Shown: positions 54,101 to 62,789, numbered from the stretch's first letter. The stretch: 64,000 bases of DNA from an uncultured Muribaculaceae bacterium (GCA_947525975.1 CANNVE010000003.1:62001-126000), one strand, 5' to 3'. A program made the numbers and translations. Notes: generated by a model not told the origin, from the sequence alone.

Positions 54101-55829
54101 CCACGAATACGTGCACACATGGAAGATAGCTCCGGCATGGCTCGTCAAGGGCATCGCCGACGACTTCAAATCATACGTAATCAAGTGGTATGACCACAAC
54201 GGCGAGACAGGCAAGAACTACACCCTTGAGCGCAAGGACAATAACGGCGAATGGAAGGAGATCGCCATCCTTGTGGCCGGCACCGACTACACCTACGGAG
54301 GCACCGTGGAGTTTGTAGACCCGATCGTGGCCGACAAGCAGACCTACCGCGTGAAGGCGCTGTCATACAAAGACACCGAGTCAGAATACTCTTATGAGCG
54401 CGTATTTGACCGCGACAACGCTCCCGCAGCCCCCGCAGTCACCGCCAAGGCTGTGTCTTCGACCATCATCGAGCTCACCTGGAATGCCGTGAGCGGTGCG
54501 CGCGGATACAAGATCGAGCGCGCTCTCACCCCCGCAGCCGGCGCAGAGCCCGAATACGCTGTCATCGAGGAGAATGTCAACGTGACCACCTACCGCGACG
54601 AGAATCTTGAAGTGGGCACATCATACACCTACCGCGTGACTACCCTCAGCACAGCCGCCACCGCCAACTCATCTACCGCCGTATGCGAGACAAAGGGCCT
54701 GACCGTCCCCGCTCCCGCAGAGGACCTCTTCGCCGCGAGCGGCGACAGCAAGGTGACAATCACCTGGGAATTTGAATATGACGTCAACTATACCATCTAC
54801 CGCGCCGATGAAGCCGAAGGCGAGTACACTGAGGTGGGCAACGTAGAGGGCGCTAACCGATTCGCAGACACCGGCGTTGAAAACGGCAAGACCTACTACT
54901 ACAAGGTGCAGCCCTACAATGCAGTGGGCAAAGCCGAGATGTCGGAGGCTCTCAAGGCCACTCCCGGCGAAGGCCAGCACCTGCTCATCCGCTTTAACTC
55001 AGAGAATACCCTCAAGGACGAATGGGGCGGATACCACGCTTCGCTCGTGGGCGAGCCCGAGACCATCGAAGGCCGCGACGTGAGCGAGAAGGCTCTCAAG
55101 CTCTCTAACGCCGACAAGTCATACATCACTCTGCCCGAGGGCGTGGTGAGCGAGCTCGACGGCGACTTCACCATCGCAATCTGGATGAAGATCGGAAATA
55201 ACGCCCGCATCTTTGACTTCAACAATGGCACAGGCACATTCATGATGGCGAACGTGCAGAACGACAGCCAGATCCGCTACAAGATCACTTGCCCCGAAGG
55301 CACGTTTGACTACTACTTCAGCCACGACAAGATGGAGCGCGATGACTGGAACCACATCGTATTCGTATGCAAGGGAGACAATATGTATCTCTACATCAAC
55401 GACGCGCTCGCATCGAGCACCGAAGGAGCCGAGAACCTGGCTGCCATGGTGGCTCCCGCAGCAATGGGCGTGACCAAGAACAACTACATCGGTCACTCTG
55501 CCTGGAGCAGCGACGCATCGTCTGACCACTCATATGATGACTTCGCCATCTACAGCAAGGCTCTCGACGAGGATCAGATACATGAACTCTATGTCAATGA
55601 CAATTATCTCTCTGACATAGACATCATCGGCTCAGGCTCCGACAGCGGCGTCAGCGTGCGCGTTTCAGGCCGCGACGTCATTGTCACCGTGCCTTCGGCC
55701 CGCATCATCAATGTAGTTTCAGTCGATGGCCGCATCGTGCGCGCCGTCAAGGCAGCCGAGGGCAGCAATGTCATCTCGGGTCTCGCAGGCGGATTCTACA
55801 TCATCGAAGGCAAGAAGGTAGTGATCTGA
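51138..55829 (+). CDS. Multidomain secreted glycoside hydrolase-like protein with T9SS-type tail
   Basis: Encodes 1563 residues from ATG 51138 (signal peptide ending ATAFSQ); an upstream ATG at 51072 gives an implausible N-terminus. Order: carbohydrate-binding-like domain, InlB_B/Listeria-Bacteroides repeat (about 213-284), second binding-like domain, second InlB_B repeat (about 453-523), beta-rich linker. Then a glycosidase core (about 720-990), with candidate catalytic Glu790 (GLNEPDHTD) and Glu882 (LWITEWNNG), like GH128/glycosyl-hydrolase catalytic-core beta-1,3-glucanases. Three FnIII-like domains (about 1000-1275), a LamG-like lectin domain (about 1281-1491) and a C-terminal sorting-like domain (INVVSVDGRIVRAVK to GGFYIIEGKKVVI) follow. 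Substrate inferred: a beta-glucan. Confidence 0.85.
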   Translation: MRFFTKKAGVPRWLSAAALAAAMLMPATAFSQTDLLSGAMSAMKDGVKQTPYQNGWRFDGCSASDFTTTNGMDDAGTYYRTGQNLQGNGGYNNATALYIKQTGVKYAFPIAPEAGKMYELQGSLWRRNGGEENITYSFYMADNLKAENPMGKQSFNFNQNNKVINLNGYKLRFAVTEQAETCYFLWEAQTNNWGRGGLLDDVKLVEIGNAAVVTYDAGEGEGPAPAAFLEGENYTISASPNATRPGYLLEGWYLDPGFTQVAVFPLTVTKSTTLYAKWIEKELSSNLMEGWDGNGRGTAGDIPTMFGWVSTPDCEWHAAYNDGSYWNGYRDNIEVNSTPTRTLFLVQNNYVFSYPVNGLKKGKIYRFSANASYMNHNATHTFAINSKRDATGTEYASTKMTSAKWGAWGTAQMYFEVPEDIDEAYMCWSVDVKLDRAFSWGYSIEEDKTAHRVTFVDGETVLYTSYFADGQQYTVVAPKAPEKEGYDFVGWYADADFTTGFDFSQPVSADVTIYARFLEEGATGALSAMSITEDVTLPSLVLADAKVSGNAKVHLTAKRPFIGGSKIDLAGPANHLFLESVKPSVVINDYKDVITIGGKALDPEHDRVAIYASGSLIIPGGWDVVPLTLYNAPNLQGDSRECEQDVFYRGALSDKDLGKTELLGEKFDNRIRSFRLAYGYMVVLANNPDGTGFSRCYIANDGDLEVKELPEGLEFASFVKVSRWQWVSKKGGANLNRELTDITWYYDWNSGGDNMSTDYEYSMIRQNLGWPGWDAIAGKTNVSHCSGLNEPDHTDQSNATPEEAIEQWHQMFYTGLRLGSPTPDSFNKAWLNTFMEYAERLNYRVDYVVYHMYWNGQTGSSLKTQIENNSARFGHRPLWITEWNNGANWTTENWPTNSGPQMDADFNLVLDESGNPKTVNRPHSPENSAKQVAWLKDVLPALDEAPYLERHAWYDWVQDARRLELGGKLTPAGKVFRDHQAALAYRSDHEYVHTWKIAPAWLVKGIADDFKSYVIKWYDHNGETGKNYTLERKDNNGEWKEIAILVAGTDYTYGGTVEFVDPIVADKQTYRVKALSYKDTESEYSYERVFDRDNAPAAPAVTAKAVSSTIIELTWNAVSGARGYKIERALTPAAGAEPEYAVIEENVNVTTYRDENLEVGTSYTYRVTTLSTAATANSSTAVCETKGLTVPAPAEDLFAASGDSKVTITWEFEYDVNYTIYRADEAEGEYTEVGNVEGANRFADTGVENGKTYYYKVQPYNAVGKAEMSEALKATPGEGQHLLIRFNSENTLKDEWGGYHASLVGEPETIEGRDVSEKALKLSNADKSYITLPEGVVSELDGDFTIAIWMKIGNNARIFDFNNGTGTFMMANVQNDSQIRYKITCPEGTFDYYFSHDKMERDDWNHIVFVCKGDNMYLYINDALASSTEGAENLAAMVAPAAMGVTKNNYIGHSAWSSDASSDHSYDDFAIYSKALDEDQIHELYVNDNYLSDIDIIGSGSDSGVSVRVSGRDVIVTVPSARIINVVSVDGRIVRAVKAAEGSNVISGLAGGFYIIEGKKVVI

Positions 55830-55848
55830 TACCGCCATTACGTAACAT

Positions 55849-55887
55849 AAAAAGCGGCGCTTCATTGCGAAGCGCCGCTTTTTTTCT
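55849..55887. terminator. Bidirectional terminator
   Basis: AAAAAGCGGCGCTTC (55849-55863) pairs perfectly with GAAGCGCCGCTTTTT (55869-55883), loop 5 nt. T runs occur on both strands, serving the glycosidase and the convergent ompA-like gene. Confidence 0.93.
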
Positions 55888-55935
55888 TTCGCGTGCGTCA
55901 AGCGGTCAAGGCTTGGCGCCGGTGTCTTTTATGTC

Positions 55936-57081
55936 TTATTTCTGCTCGCTGTTGATGGTGCAGATGCTGACGCGGTTCCATGATTCCTGGTCGAACATGT
56001 GGCCGATGCCTTCGCCTTCGGCGGTGATGCGGTCAGCCTTGATCTTATAGGTCTTCACGAGCATGTTCTTCACTGACTCGGCGCGCTTCTGGGCGAGCTT
56101 CTCGTTAAATTCGAGGTTGCCGTCCTGTGAGGCGTATCCCTTGATGACTACTGTCGAGTTGGGGTGATCCTTCATGTAGTCGGCGATCATCTCTACGTTG
56201 GGACGCTGGTCGGCTGTGATGGTCGATGATCCGATCTTGTAGTAGACGTAGCGCACAGAGTTGAGGTAGTTGTTTTCCTTCACCTCCTGCACCACAGGCA
56301 CGGGAGCGTTCTGCAGGGCCACGATCTGGGCGGCGAGCACTGCGTTTTCGTCCTGGAGTGCGGCGTTGGCCTGAACGGCTGCCTGGTTGGTGGCGCGCAG
56401 GTCGTTGATCTGGCCGTTGAGGGCGTCGATCTGAGCCTGGTCATAGGGGCGCACTACTTTGAATTCGTTGCCGCCGAAGTGGTAGGTGACGCCTGCCATC
56501 ACGTTGAATGTGGCGCGGTTGGCATTGTATGATGCCGATGACTGCTCTGCGCCGCCGTCGCTCATGTCATAGTAGACTGAAGGGCTGACGTTGAGGGTCA
56601 CGTACTCGCTCACGTTGAAGTTGAAGTTGAGGCCTGCGCGTGTGGCGAAGTAGTTGTGGTCGGGGATTGCTGTCTCGTACATGTGTCCCCATCCTGCGCC
56701 TGCTACGGCTTCGATGGTGAAGGGGCGCACAGTGCCGTCATATCCGCCGAAAAGGTTGAAGAGATCGGCAGTGCCGTAGATGCCGACATAAGAGTCGTCA
56801 AATGCCGTCTTGCTGGGGGTGCGTCCCTTCCAGGTCGACGTGTTGATGCCAAAATATCCCTCAGCGCCGATTCCAAATACGGGAGTCAGCTGTTTCTTGA
56901 GCTGTAAGCCCACAACCGGGCGCATCGACCCGAAAAATGCGTGATGTGTAAGGGGGGTAGTGACGCCGCCCTGGACGCCTACTGACCAATTGTCGCAGAA
57001 GCGAGGACCTTCGACGGCCTGCGCCGAAGCTGTTAATGCGCAGGCTGCGCCTGCTGCCATAAGGATAAAGCTTTTCATCAT
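55936..57081 (-). CDS. OmpA-family outer-membrane protein
   Basis: Encodes 381 residues from ATG 57081 (or 57078). The signal peptide is FILMAAGAACALTASAQA. An eight-strand-type barrel (about 25-210) is followed by a coiled coil (IDALNGQINDLRATNQAAVQ, about 219-238) and a C-terminal OmpA peptidoglycan-binding domain. The latter contains VVIKGYASQDGNLEFNEKLA then QKRAESVKNMLVKTY (about 310-345). It anchors the outer membrane to the cell wall. Convergent with the glycosidase gene; no clear promoter box. Confidence 0.93.
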   Translation of the reverse strand: MMKSFILMAAGAACALTASAQAVEGPRFCDNWSVGVQGGVTTPLTHHAFFGSMRPVVGLQLKKQLTPVFGIGAEGYFGINTSTWKGRTPSKTAFDDSYVGIYGTADLFNLFGGYDGTVRPFTIEAVAGAGWGHMYETAIPDHNYFATRAGLNFNFNVSEYVTLNVSPSVYYDMSDGGAEQSSASYNANRATFNVMAGVTYHFGGNEFKVVRPYDQAQIDALNGQINDLRATNQAAVQANAALQDENAVLAAQIVALQNAPVPVVQEVKENNYLNSVRYVYYKIGSSTITADQRPNVEMIADYMKDHPNSTVVIKGYASQDGNLEFNEKLAQKRAESVKNMLVKTYKIKADRITAEGEGIGHMFDQESWNRVSICTINSEQK

Positions 57082-57245
57082 TCTCAAATAAATTAGAAGA
57101 TAAACATGTGTTTTTATAGCGCGCCTTTTCCGGCGCTTTTGGAAGGCCCTCGTATGGGCCGTCGCTCACAATAACCAACACTGACGGCCCGCAAAAAGTT
57201 CAGAAAGCGGAAGAGGAGAGCCCCTTCTCGCGCATCGCTTCACAC

Positions 57246-57276
57246 AAAAAAAGACACTCCGCTGGCGGAGTGTCTT
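57246..57276 (-). terminator. Terminator of tRNA-Pro
   Basis: AAGACACTCCGC (57251-57262) and GCGGAGTGTCTT (57265-57276) are perfect inverted repeats; a run of A (57246-57252) gives the U tract on the minus strand. Confidence 0.85.
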
Positions 57277-57285
57277 AATAAGGTG

Positions 57286-57359
57286 TCGGGGTGACAGGAT
57301 TCGAACCTGCGACCACCTGGTCCCAAACCAGGCGCGCTACCGGACTGCGCTACGCCCCG
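57286..57359 (-). tRNA. tRNA-Pro (anticodon UGG)
   Basis: Minus-strand sequence begins CGGGGCGTAGCGCAG and ends TTCGAATCCTGTCACCCCGA. The acceptor stem CGGGGCG/(T)CACCCCG, D arm, anticodon stem CCTGG/CCAGG with loop TTTGGGA, and T arm are all intact. The anticodon TGG lies at 57323-57325. The 3' CCA is not encoded. It has its own promoter and terminator. Confidence 0.97.
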
Positions 57360-57369
57360 AATTTTGGTG

Positions 57370-57401
57370 CAAAGATACGTCTTTTCCGCGACATTTCCAA
57401 A
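57370..57401 (-). promoter_or_regulatory. Promoter of tRNA-Pro
   Basis: On the minus strand TTTG (57398-57401), a 20-bp spacer and TATCTTTG (57370-57377), 10 nt before the mature 5' end. Confidence 0.78.
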
Positions 57402-57534
57402 TCCGCGCCCCGAGAAACGGCCATATTTTAATTGGCATTATTTTGCTTTGCCTGCGATTTGTTGATATGCAGAGGCTTGCGGATGATATTTCACTGATTT
57501 AAATGTTTATTTAACTTTTTTTCGTAAGATATTC

Positions 57535-57565
57535 TTTGAAACTTGGGCGGAAATCGTTAACTTTG
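57535..57565 (+). promoter_or_regulatory. Promoter of ndk
   Basis: TTTG (57535-57538), a 19-bp spacer and TAACTTTG (57558-57565). The leader to ATG 57609 is about 37 nt. Confidence 0.75.
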
Positions 57566-57608
57566 TGACCGATTATATCATAGCCGTTTCCGTTAAATCA
57601 ATATCATC

Positions 57609-58085
57609 ATGGAAAAAACTCTCGTAATCCTCAAGCCTTCCGCCGTGCAGCGCGCCTTGGTCGGCAAAGTAATTGACCGCTTCCAGCAAAAAGGCTTGAC
57701 AATAGCCGGCTGCAAGATGATGCAGCTCGATGAGAGCATACTCCGTGAGCATTACGCCCACTTGGTCGACCGCCCGTTCTTCCCCTCGCTTGTAGAGTCG
57801 ATGACGGTGACCCCGGTGATCGTGATGTGCCTTGAAGGCGTTGATGTTGTGGCCGTGGTGCGAGCTATGACCGGCGCCACCAACAGCCGAGTGGCCGCTC
57901 CCGGCACCATCAGGGGCGACCTGGGCATGAGCGGACAGGAAAACATAGTGCACGCGTCGGATTCGCCTGAAAGCGCTGAAGTGGAGCTGAAGAGATTCTT
58001 CAAGCCCGAAGAAATCTTCGACTACAAGACCATCACTTTCACTTCGATCTACGCGCCCGACGACCTCAGAGCAAAAAAGCAATAA
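57609..58085 (+). CDS. ndk: Nucleoside diphosphate kinase
   Basis: Encodes 158 residues. ILKPSAVQRALVGKVIDRF (about 7-25) is the N-terminal signature. The phosphohistidine site reads NIVHASDSPESAEVEL (His about 120; the usual motif is NxxHGSDS, here with Ala for Gly). RAMTGATNSRVAAPGTIRGD binds nucleotide. It balances NTP pools using ATP. The M23 gene follows after 51 bp. Confidence 0.95.
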   Translation: MEKTLVILKPSAVQRALVGKVIDRFQQKGLTIAGCKMMQLDESILREHYAHLVDRPFFPSLVESMTVTPVIVMCLEGVDVVAVVRAMTGATNSRVAAPGTIRGDLGMSGQENIVHASDSPESAEVELKRFFKPEEIFDYKTITFTSIYAPDDLRAKKQ

Positions 58086-58136
58086 CGAAATACATCCGCG
58101 CCTGCGGGCAGCGCGCGGCAGACTAAACAATATAAA

Positions 58137-59120
58137 ATGCAGCTTTCAAAAACAATCATTTCACTTCTTGCGCTCGGCCTGGCCTCTGCAGTGATGTCGG
58201 TGGCGCAAGAACCTGCATATCGCCTCCCCGGGCAGCACAGCCAGCAAAATGCTGACCTGCTCGCCAACCAGGAGATGATGACTGACCAGATCACTCTCGA
58301 TGTCAACAATTACATAGACTTCGCCGAAGAGGAGGAGCCTGAGCTTGACATATACACCGAGGGCTGGAACAGCAAGTCGATCAACTGCTATCAGGGAATG
58401 GACGTGCCGCAGACGGCGCTGATCAACGTGTCGAAATTCAGCATGCCTCACCCCGGATACATCACATCGCCCTACGGATACCGCCGCAGATTCCGCCGCC
58501 AGCACAAGGGAGTTGACATTAAGCTTAACATCGGCGACACCGTGCGCGCCGCATTTGACGGCAAGGTGCGCATCACCAATTTCGAGCGTCGCGGATGCGG
58601 ATACTACGTGGTGCTTCGCCACACCAACGACCTTGAGACCGTATACGGCCACCTGTCGCAATTCCTCGTAGAGCCCGACCAGTATGTGAAGGCCGGCGAC
58701 CCCATAGCGCTCGGCGGAAACACAGGCCGAAGCACCGGTCCGCACCTCCACTTCGAAACCCGCTACATGGGCTACGCCATCAACCCCACGGCAATCTTCG
58801 ACTTCCCCAATCAGACAGTCTACGACGACGTATTCACTTTTGACAAGCGCACATATCAGAATGGCAGCCGCTATGACGCGAAAGCCAACGCCGAATATGC
58901 CAACGCCTACCGCAAGGAGCACCCGATAGTCTACAGCAACAAGAAGGCGTCGGGCACATCGACAAGCTCGAAATCATCAAAGACCTACACAGTGCGCAAG
59001 GGCGACAGCCTCAGCCGCATCGCATCGCGCAACGGCACCACTGTCAAGAATCTGTGCCGCCTCAACGGCCTCTCGACATCGTCGAAGCTCAAGCCCGGCC
59101 AGAAACTGCGCATCAGATAA
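58137..59120 (+). CDS. M23-family metallopeptidase with C-terminal LysM domain
   Basis: Encodes 327 residues. A signal peptide (SLLALGLASAVMSVA) precedes a spacer, then the LytM/M23 core: SPYGYRRRFRRQHKGVDIKL (about 110-129, the HxxxD metal motif) and GRSTGPHLHFETR (about 199-211, HLH). A Ser/Lys linker leads to a LysM domain (YTVRKGDSLSRIASRNGTTV, about 283-302; LKPGQKLRIR). It likely cleaves peptidoglycan cross-bridges. Both catalytic motifs are intact, so it should be active. Confidence 0.92.
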   Translation: MQLSKTIISLLALGLASAVMSVAQEPAYRLPGQHSQQNADLLANQEMMTDQITLDVNNYIDFAEEEEPELDIYTEGWNSKSINCYQGMDVPQTALINVSKFSMPHPGYITSPYGYRRRFRRQHKGVDIKLNIGDTVRAAFDGKVRITNFERRGCGYYVVLRHTNDLETVYGHLSQFLVEPDQYVKAGDPIALGGNTGRSTGPHLHFETRYMGYAINPTAIFDFPNQTVYDDVFTFDKRTYQNGSRYDAKANAEYANAYRKEHPIVYSNKKASGTSTSSKSSKTYTVRKGDSLSRIASRNGTTVKNLCRLNGLSTSSKLKPGQKLRIR

Positions 59121-59141
59121 AAGCATATTCGTCCTAAGGGC

Positions 59142-59187
59142 AAAAAACGACGCCGCGAAGAAGCCTTCTTCGCGGCGTCGTTTTTTT
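59142..59187 (+). terminator. Very strong terminator after the M23 gene
   Basis: CGACGCCGCGAAGAAG (59148-59163) and CTTCTTCGCGGCGTCG (59165-59180) are a perfect 16-bp inverted repeat, flanked by six A and seven T, so it works in both directions. Confidence 0.93.
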
Positions 59188-59227
59188 GGGGGGTGGAGGC
59201 TGTTCGCGGCTTAAGGGCGGTTTGGGA

Positions 59228-59899
59228 TCAGAAATTGTATCCGACGCTGAATGTCACACGGTTTTCGTGGAATTTCACGTATGAATCATCGATCATGTTC
59301 AGCATGCCGATGCCTCCGCTCACACCAAAATACAAATGTTTATAAGAGACGCCGGCGCCGATGCCCCAAAGCAGGTCTACCCGCTTCATGCCTCCGTCAT
59401 CTCCGTATATGCTTTCCGAAAGGTCGAAACCTTCTCCTTTTATATGTCCCTTGCCCGAAAAGCCGACCTCAAGTTCTGGGCCAGTGAATACGGATACTTT
59501 CACGTCGTTAGTGAAATCGAAGTGGTATCCGGCCATGACTGGGATGCGCATGCCGAATTTCCTTATCGACATGTTGCTGATGGTTATGTCTTCGTCTATG
59601 CCATCAAGCATTTCATTTTTTAGTGAATAGGTATTATAGTAGAATTTCAGACCCGGCTCTATGTAGAAATTGGCGGCAATGGGGAGATTATAGATGCCGC
59701 CTATCTCAAAGCCGCCTCCGTTTTTGAAAGCGTCGACACCTACGTTTTCCACCGTGATATTGCCGGGGCATGTCACTTCTCCACCGATGCGGATGCCGAA
59801 GTACGCTTTGTTGTCGGGATTGTTCAAGATTGAACTTTGCGCAAAGGCAGATGCGCTGGCTATGGTTGCGAGAACCAAAGGAGTGATAAATCTTTTCAT
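59228..59899 (-). CDS. PorT/OmpW-like outer-membrane beta-barrel protein
   Basis: Encodes 223 residues from ATG 59899 (signal peptide FITPLVLATIASASAFA). Strand patterns typical of a small barrel follow (KAYFGIRIGGEVTCP; FEIGGIYNLPIAANFYIEPG; VMAGYHFDFTNDVKVSVFTG) and the protein ends in VTFSVGYNF, the usual terminal Phe signal. It resembles the outer-membrane beta-barrel (PorT-like) family common in Bacteroidota; PorT function in T9SS is not implied. Confidence 0.78.
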   Translation of the reverse strand: MKRFITPLVLATIASASAFAQSSILNNPDNKAYFGIRIGGEVTCPGNITVENVGVDAFKNGGGFEIGGIYNLPIAANFYIEPGLKFYYNTYSLKNEMLDGIDEDITISNMSIRKFGMRIPVMAGYHFDFTNDVKVSVFTGPELEVGFSGKGHIKGEGFDLSESIYGDDGGMKRVDLLWGIGAGVSYKHLYFGVSGGIGMLNMIDDSYVKFHENRVTFSVGYNF

Positions 59900-60034
59900 A
59901 GTTTTTTCCTGCCTCCGGCTCATAGGCTATTGAATGTGTATTAAGCGGAAACGTGAGCCGATTGAGTTGTCGTTGCGTTGGCGTTAGCCCAATGACGTTG
60001 CGCTATGTATTGATGGTTTAGTACTATTTATTCG

Positions 60035-60042
60035 CAAAAGTA
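60035..60042 (-). promoter_or_regulatory. -7 box of the PorT-like gene
   Basis: Reads TACTTTTG on the minus strand, giving a leader of roughly 130 nt. No clear -33. Confidence 0.4.
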
Positions 60043-60239
60043 AGCATAATAATTGGATTAAGTGTCGTTTTGTAACAAAATATCACTATAGAAGGAAATA
60101 TTGTTGTGAAAATATACATGCCTCATCTTTTTCCGATGATCACATGCTGTAAAGTCGACGTTTTGGCATTATTTTCCGCTATTTTGGAGTTAATGGCGAT
60201 TTTTAGATTGTTTTGCAGTGTGGGTTGTCATTTTTTGTG

Positions 60240-60247
60240 TACTTTTG
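60240..60247 (+). promoter_or_regulatory. -7 box of the RND efflux operon
   Basis: TACTTTTG with a predicted start near 60251 and a 38-nt leader to ATG 60289. -33 spacing is not ideal. Confidence 0.5.
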
Positions 60248-60288
60248 TTGATACATTGCATTTTCTGACACAATATCCAATCATATAG

Positions 60289-61686
60289 ATGAATAAGACT
60301 ATCTTTTTCTTGCTCCTCATGGTCTGCCCGGTGCTTTGCCTCGGGCAAGATGCGGCCATATCAGATATGACTCTTTCGCTCGACGACTGCCTCCGCATCG
60401 CCCTTGACGAAAACCCCACTGTCAAAGTGGCCGACATGGAGATAAAACGCATGGACTATTCGCGCTTGGAGACGCTTTCGGCCTTGCTGCCGCAGGCGTC
60501 GTTCAACGGCACGTACAACCGCATGCTGGCCAAGCAGGTGATGTATATGAATATGGACGGCTTCGGTGGCGGCGCCGGCGGCGATGAAGGCTCGGCCGAC
60601 GCTCCGGAAGCGTCAAAAGGCAGGTCGTCGGGCGGTGGCATCAAGGTGGGCCTCGACAATTCCTATCAGGTGGGATTCTCCGCCACCATGCCTCTGATAG
60701 CGCCCCAGCTTTGGGCGTCGCTCAAGCTTTCCGACAGCCAGATACTCCAGGCTGTGGAGCAATCGCGCGCCTCGAAGCTCGATCTCGTCAACCAGGTGAA
60801 GAATGCCTACTATGCCATGATGCTCGCCGTGGATTCGCGCAAGGTGATGCAGGAGAGCTATGACATGGCCGCTCTGACTCATGAGATATACACCAAGAAG
60901 CATGAGGCCGGCGCTGCGAGCGATTACGAAGTGCTGCGCACGTCGGTGGCCATGAAGAATATCGAGCCGCAGCTCATGCAGGCCGACATAGCCATAAAGC
61001 AGGCTCGCCTGCAGCTGGCCATACTCATGGGCATGGACGCCAACCGGCCTTTCAGCATCCGTGGCGAGCTGAGCGAATATGAAGGGTCGATGTATTCTGA
61101 CCTGCTCGACATCAACGCCAACTATTCATCAAACTCATCATTGCTGCTCAATGAGATACAGACCCACCAGCTTGAGCGGGCGCTGAAGGTGCAGCAGGCG
61201 TCGCTCTATCCCACGCTGTCGGTCTCGGCCAACTATAACTGGACCTCTATGTCAAACGGCTCCCCACTGCGCAATTTCCGCTGGACGCCTTATTCCACCG
61301 CCGGCCTCACCCTGTCGGTGCCTCTCTTCACCGGCGGCAGCCGATACAGTAAGATCAAGCAGGCTCGCCTGCAGGTGGAGGAGATGAAATGGCAGCGCGA
61401 GAATCTGGAGCGCAGCGTGGCCATGCAGGTAGATCTCGCCATCGACAACATTAAGGTCAATGTGGAGCAGATAGCATCGTGCTCCGAAAGCGTGAAGGAG
61501 GCTGAGCGCGCCCACGACATCCAGGAGCAGAGCTTCGCCATCGGCGCCACATCTTATCTCGACCTCCGCGACTCTGAGCTGGCTCTCACGCAGAGCCGCC
61601 TCACATACATCCAGGCCATCTACAACTATCTCGTGGCGCAGAGCGAGCTCGAACTGCTCAAAGGCAGCGCGAAGCTTGACTATTGA
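60289..61686 (+). CDS. TolC-family outer-membrane efflux protein
   Basis: Encodes 465 residues. A signal peptide (IFFLLLMVCPVLCLGQ) is followed by two long helical repeats typical of TolC/OEP (LSLDDCLRIALDENPTVKVA, about 25-44; SVPLFTGGSRYSKIKQARLQ, about 343-362). Helix-rich segments alternate with short strands that form the trimeric channel. A Gly/Ala/Ser-rich insertion lies at about 85-120. It is the first gene of an operon with the adaptor and the RND pump. Confidence 0.93.
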   Translation: MNKTIFFLLLMVCPVLCLGQDAAISDMTLSLDDCLRIALDENPTVKVADMEIKRMDYSRLETLSALLPQASFNGTYNRMLAKQVMYMNMDGFGGGAGGDEGSADAPEASKGRSSGGGIKVGLDNSYQVGFSATMPLIAPQLWASLKLSDSQILQAVEQSRASKLDLVNQVKNAYYAMMLAVDSRKVMQESYDMAALTHEIYTKKHEAGAASDYEVLRTSVAMKNIEPQLMQADIAIKQARLQLAILMGMDANRPFSIRGELSEYEGSMYSDLLDINANYSSNSSLLLNEIQTHQLERALKVQQASLYPTLSVSANYNWTSMSNGSPLRNFRWTPYSTAGLTLSVPLFTGGSRYSKIKQARLQVEEMKWQRENLERSVAMQVDLAIDNIKVNVEQIASCSESVKEAERAHDIQEQSFAIGATSYLDLRDSELALTQSRLTYIQAIYNYLVAQSELELLKGSAKLDY

Positions 61687-61733
61687 AGCCTTACGCACTG
61701 ATGCTTACCTATCACAGATAAAAATCAACCGCA

Positions 61734-62753
61734 ATGAAATACATTTACGTTATCCCCGCCCTCGCCTTGGCAGTGGCATTGAACTCCTGCTCGGGCAAAG
61801 ACCAGGCCTCGGAGGCCACTGTCAGCGAAGAACTGCCCCGCGTAGAGCTCGATGCCGCGCACTCGCGCGAAGTGCCCAGAAAGAAGTCATACACAGCCAA
61901 CGTAGAGGCCGACAATACCAACAATATCTCTCCGTCGACCCCGAACCGCATCAAGCAGATCAACGTGGAGGTGGGCGACCCTGTGCGCAAGGGCCAGGTG
62001 CTGGTGACACTCGACCGCGCCAACATCGACCAGGTGAAGGTGAACCTCGACAATACGCAGCGCGAATATGACCGCGCCGTGCAGCTGCTCAACATCGGCG
62101 CCGGCACACAGCAGAGCGTAGACCAGATGAAGGCCCAGCTCGACGCGCTAAAGACGCAATACGCCAATCTGGAGGAGAACACCGTGCTGCGCTCGCCCAT
62201 CACGGGCGTGGTCACGGCCCGCAACTACGATCCGGGCGACATGACCGGCAATCTCCCCGTGCTCACCGTGGGCCAGATAGCGCCGCAGGTGAAGGTGATA
62301 ATCAATGTGACTGAGAATGACCTCACGCTCGTGGAGCCGGGCAAGCCCGTATCGGTAGTGTTCGACGCGCTTCCCGGAGAGGAATACGCAGGCAAAATCT
62401 CGCGCATCTACCCCACGGTAGACCCCGCCACGCGCACATTCAAGAGTGAGATACTCATCTCCAGCCCGCAAGGCCGCATATTGCCGGGCATGTTTGCCCG
62501 AGTCAACATGGATCTCGGCTCGCAGCGCAATGTGGTGGTGCCTGACCGCGCCATCGTGAAGCAGTCAGGCTCAGGCAACAAATACGTCTACGTCTACCGC
62601 GACGGCCATGTGGCATACAACAAGGTGGAGGTTGGCCAGCGCCTCGGCGACAGCTATGAGCTCATCTCAGGCATCGAAGACGGCGACTCAATCGTCATCT
62701 CGGGTCAGAGCCGCCTCGCCGACGGCGTGGAAGTGGAAGTGATCCGCAAATAG
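61734..62753 (+). CDS. RND efflux periplasmic adaptor (HlyD/AcrA family) lipoprotein
   Basis: Encodes 339 residues. The lipobox ALALAVALNSCSGK (Cys20) anchors it to the membrane. The biotinyl-lipoyl half-motifs flank an alpha-hairpin (VEVGDPVRKGQVLVTLDRAN, about 76-95; LRSPITGVVTARNYDPGDMT, about 151-170). Beta-barrel and membrane-proximal domains follow. The first 70 residues are unusually charged. It links TolC to the inner-membrane pump and lies 47 bp after the tolC-like gene. Confidence 0.94.
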   Translation: MKYIYVIPALALAVALNSCSGKDQASEATVSEELPRVELDAAHSREVPRKKSYTANVEADNTNNISPSTPNRIKQINVEVGDPVRKGQVLVTLDRANIDQVKVNLDNTQREYDRAVQLLNIGAGTQQSVDQMKAQLDALKTQYANLEENTVLRSPITGVVTARNYDPGDMTGNLPVLTVGQIAPQVKVIINVTENDLTLVEPGKPVSVVFDALPGEEYAGKISRIYPTVDPATRTFKSEILISSPQGRILPGMFARVNMDLGSQRNVVVPDRAIVKQSGSGNKYVYVYRDGHVAYNKVEVGQRLGDSYELISGIEDGDSIVISGQSRLADGVEVEVIRK

Positions 62754-62789
62754 GAAATCAATATCTAAAAATCATTTATTCGTAACATA

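Larger units (their letters stand above)
59900..60288. other. Divergent intergenic region
   Basis: 389-bp AT-rich spacer between the barrel gene and the efflux operon. It carries one -7 box for each direction (60035-60042 and 60240-60247). A 60-codon frame at 60106-60288 is Cys/Phe-rich and unconvincing. I see no operator-like palindrome. Confidence 0.5.

Noticed and set aside
60106-60288. 60-codon frame upstream of the efflux operon
   Set aside because: Cys/Phe-rich, overlaps the efflux promoter, no ribosome site.
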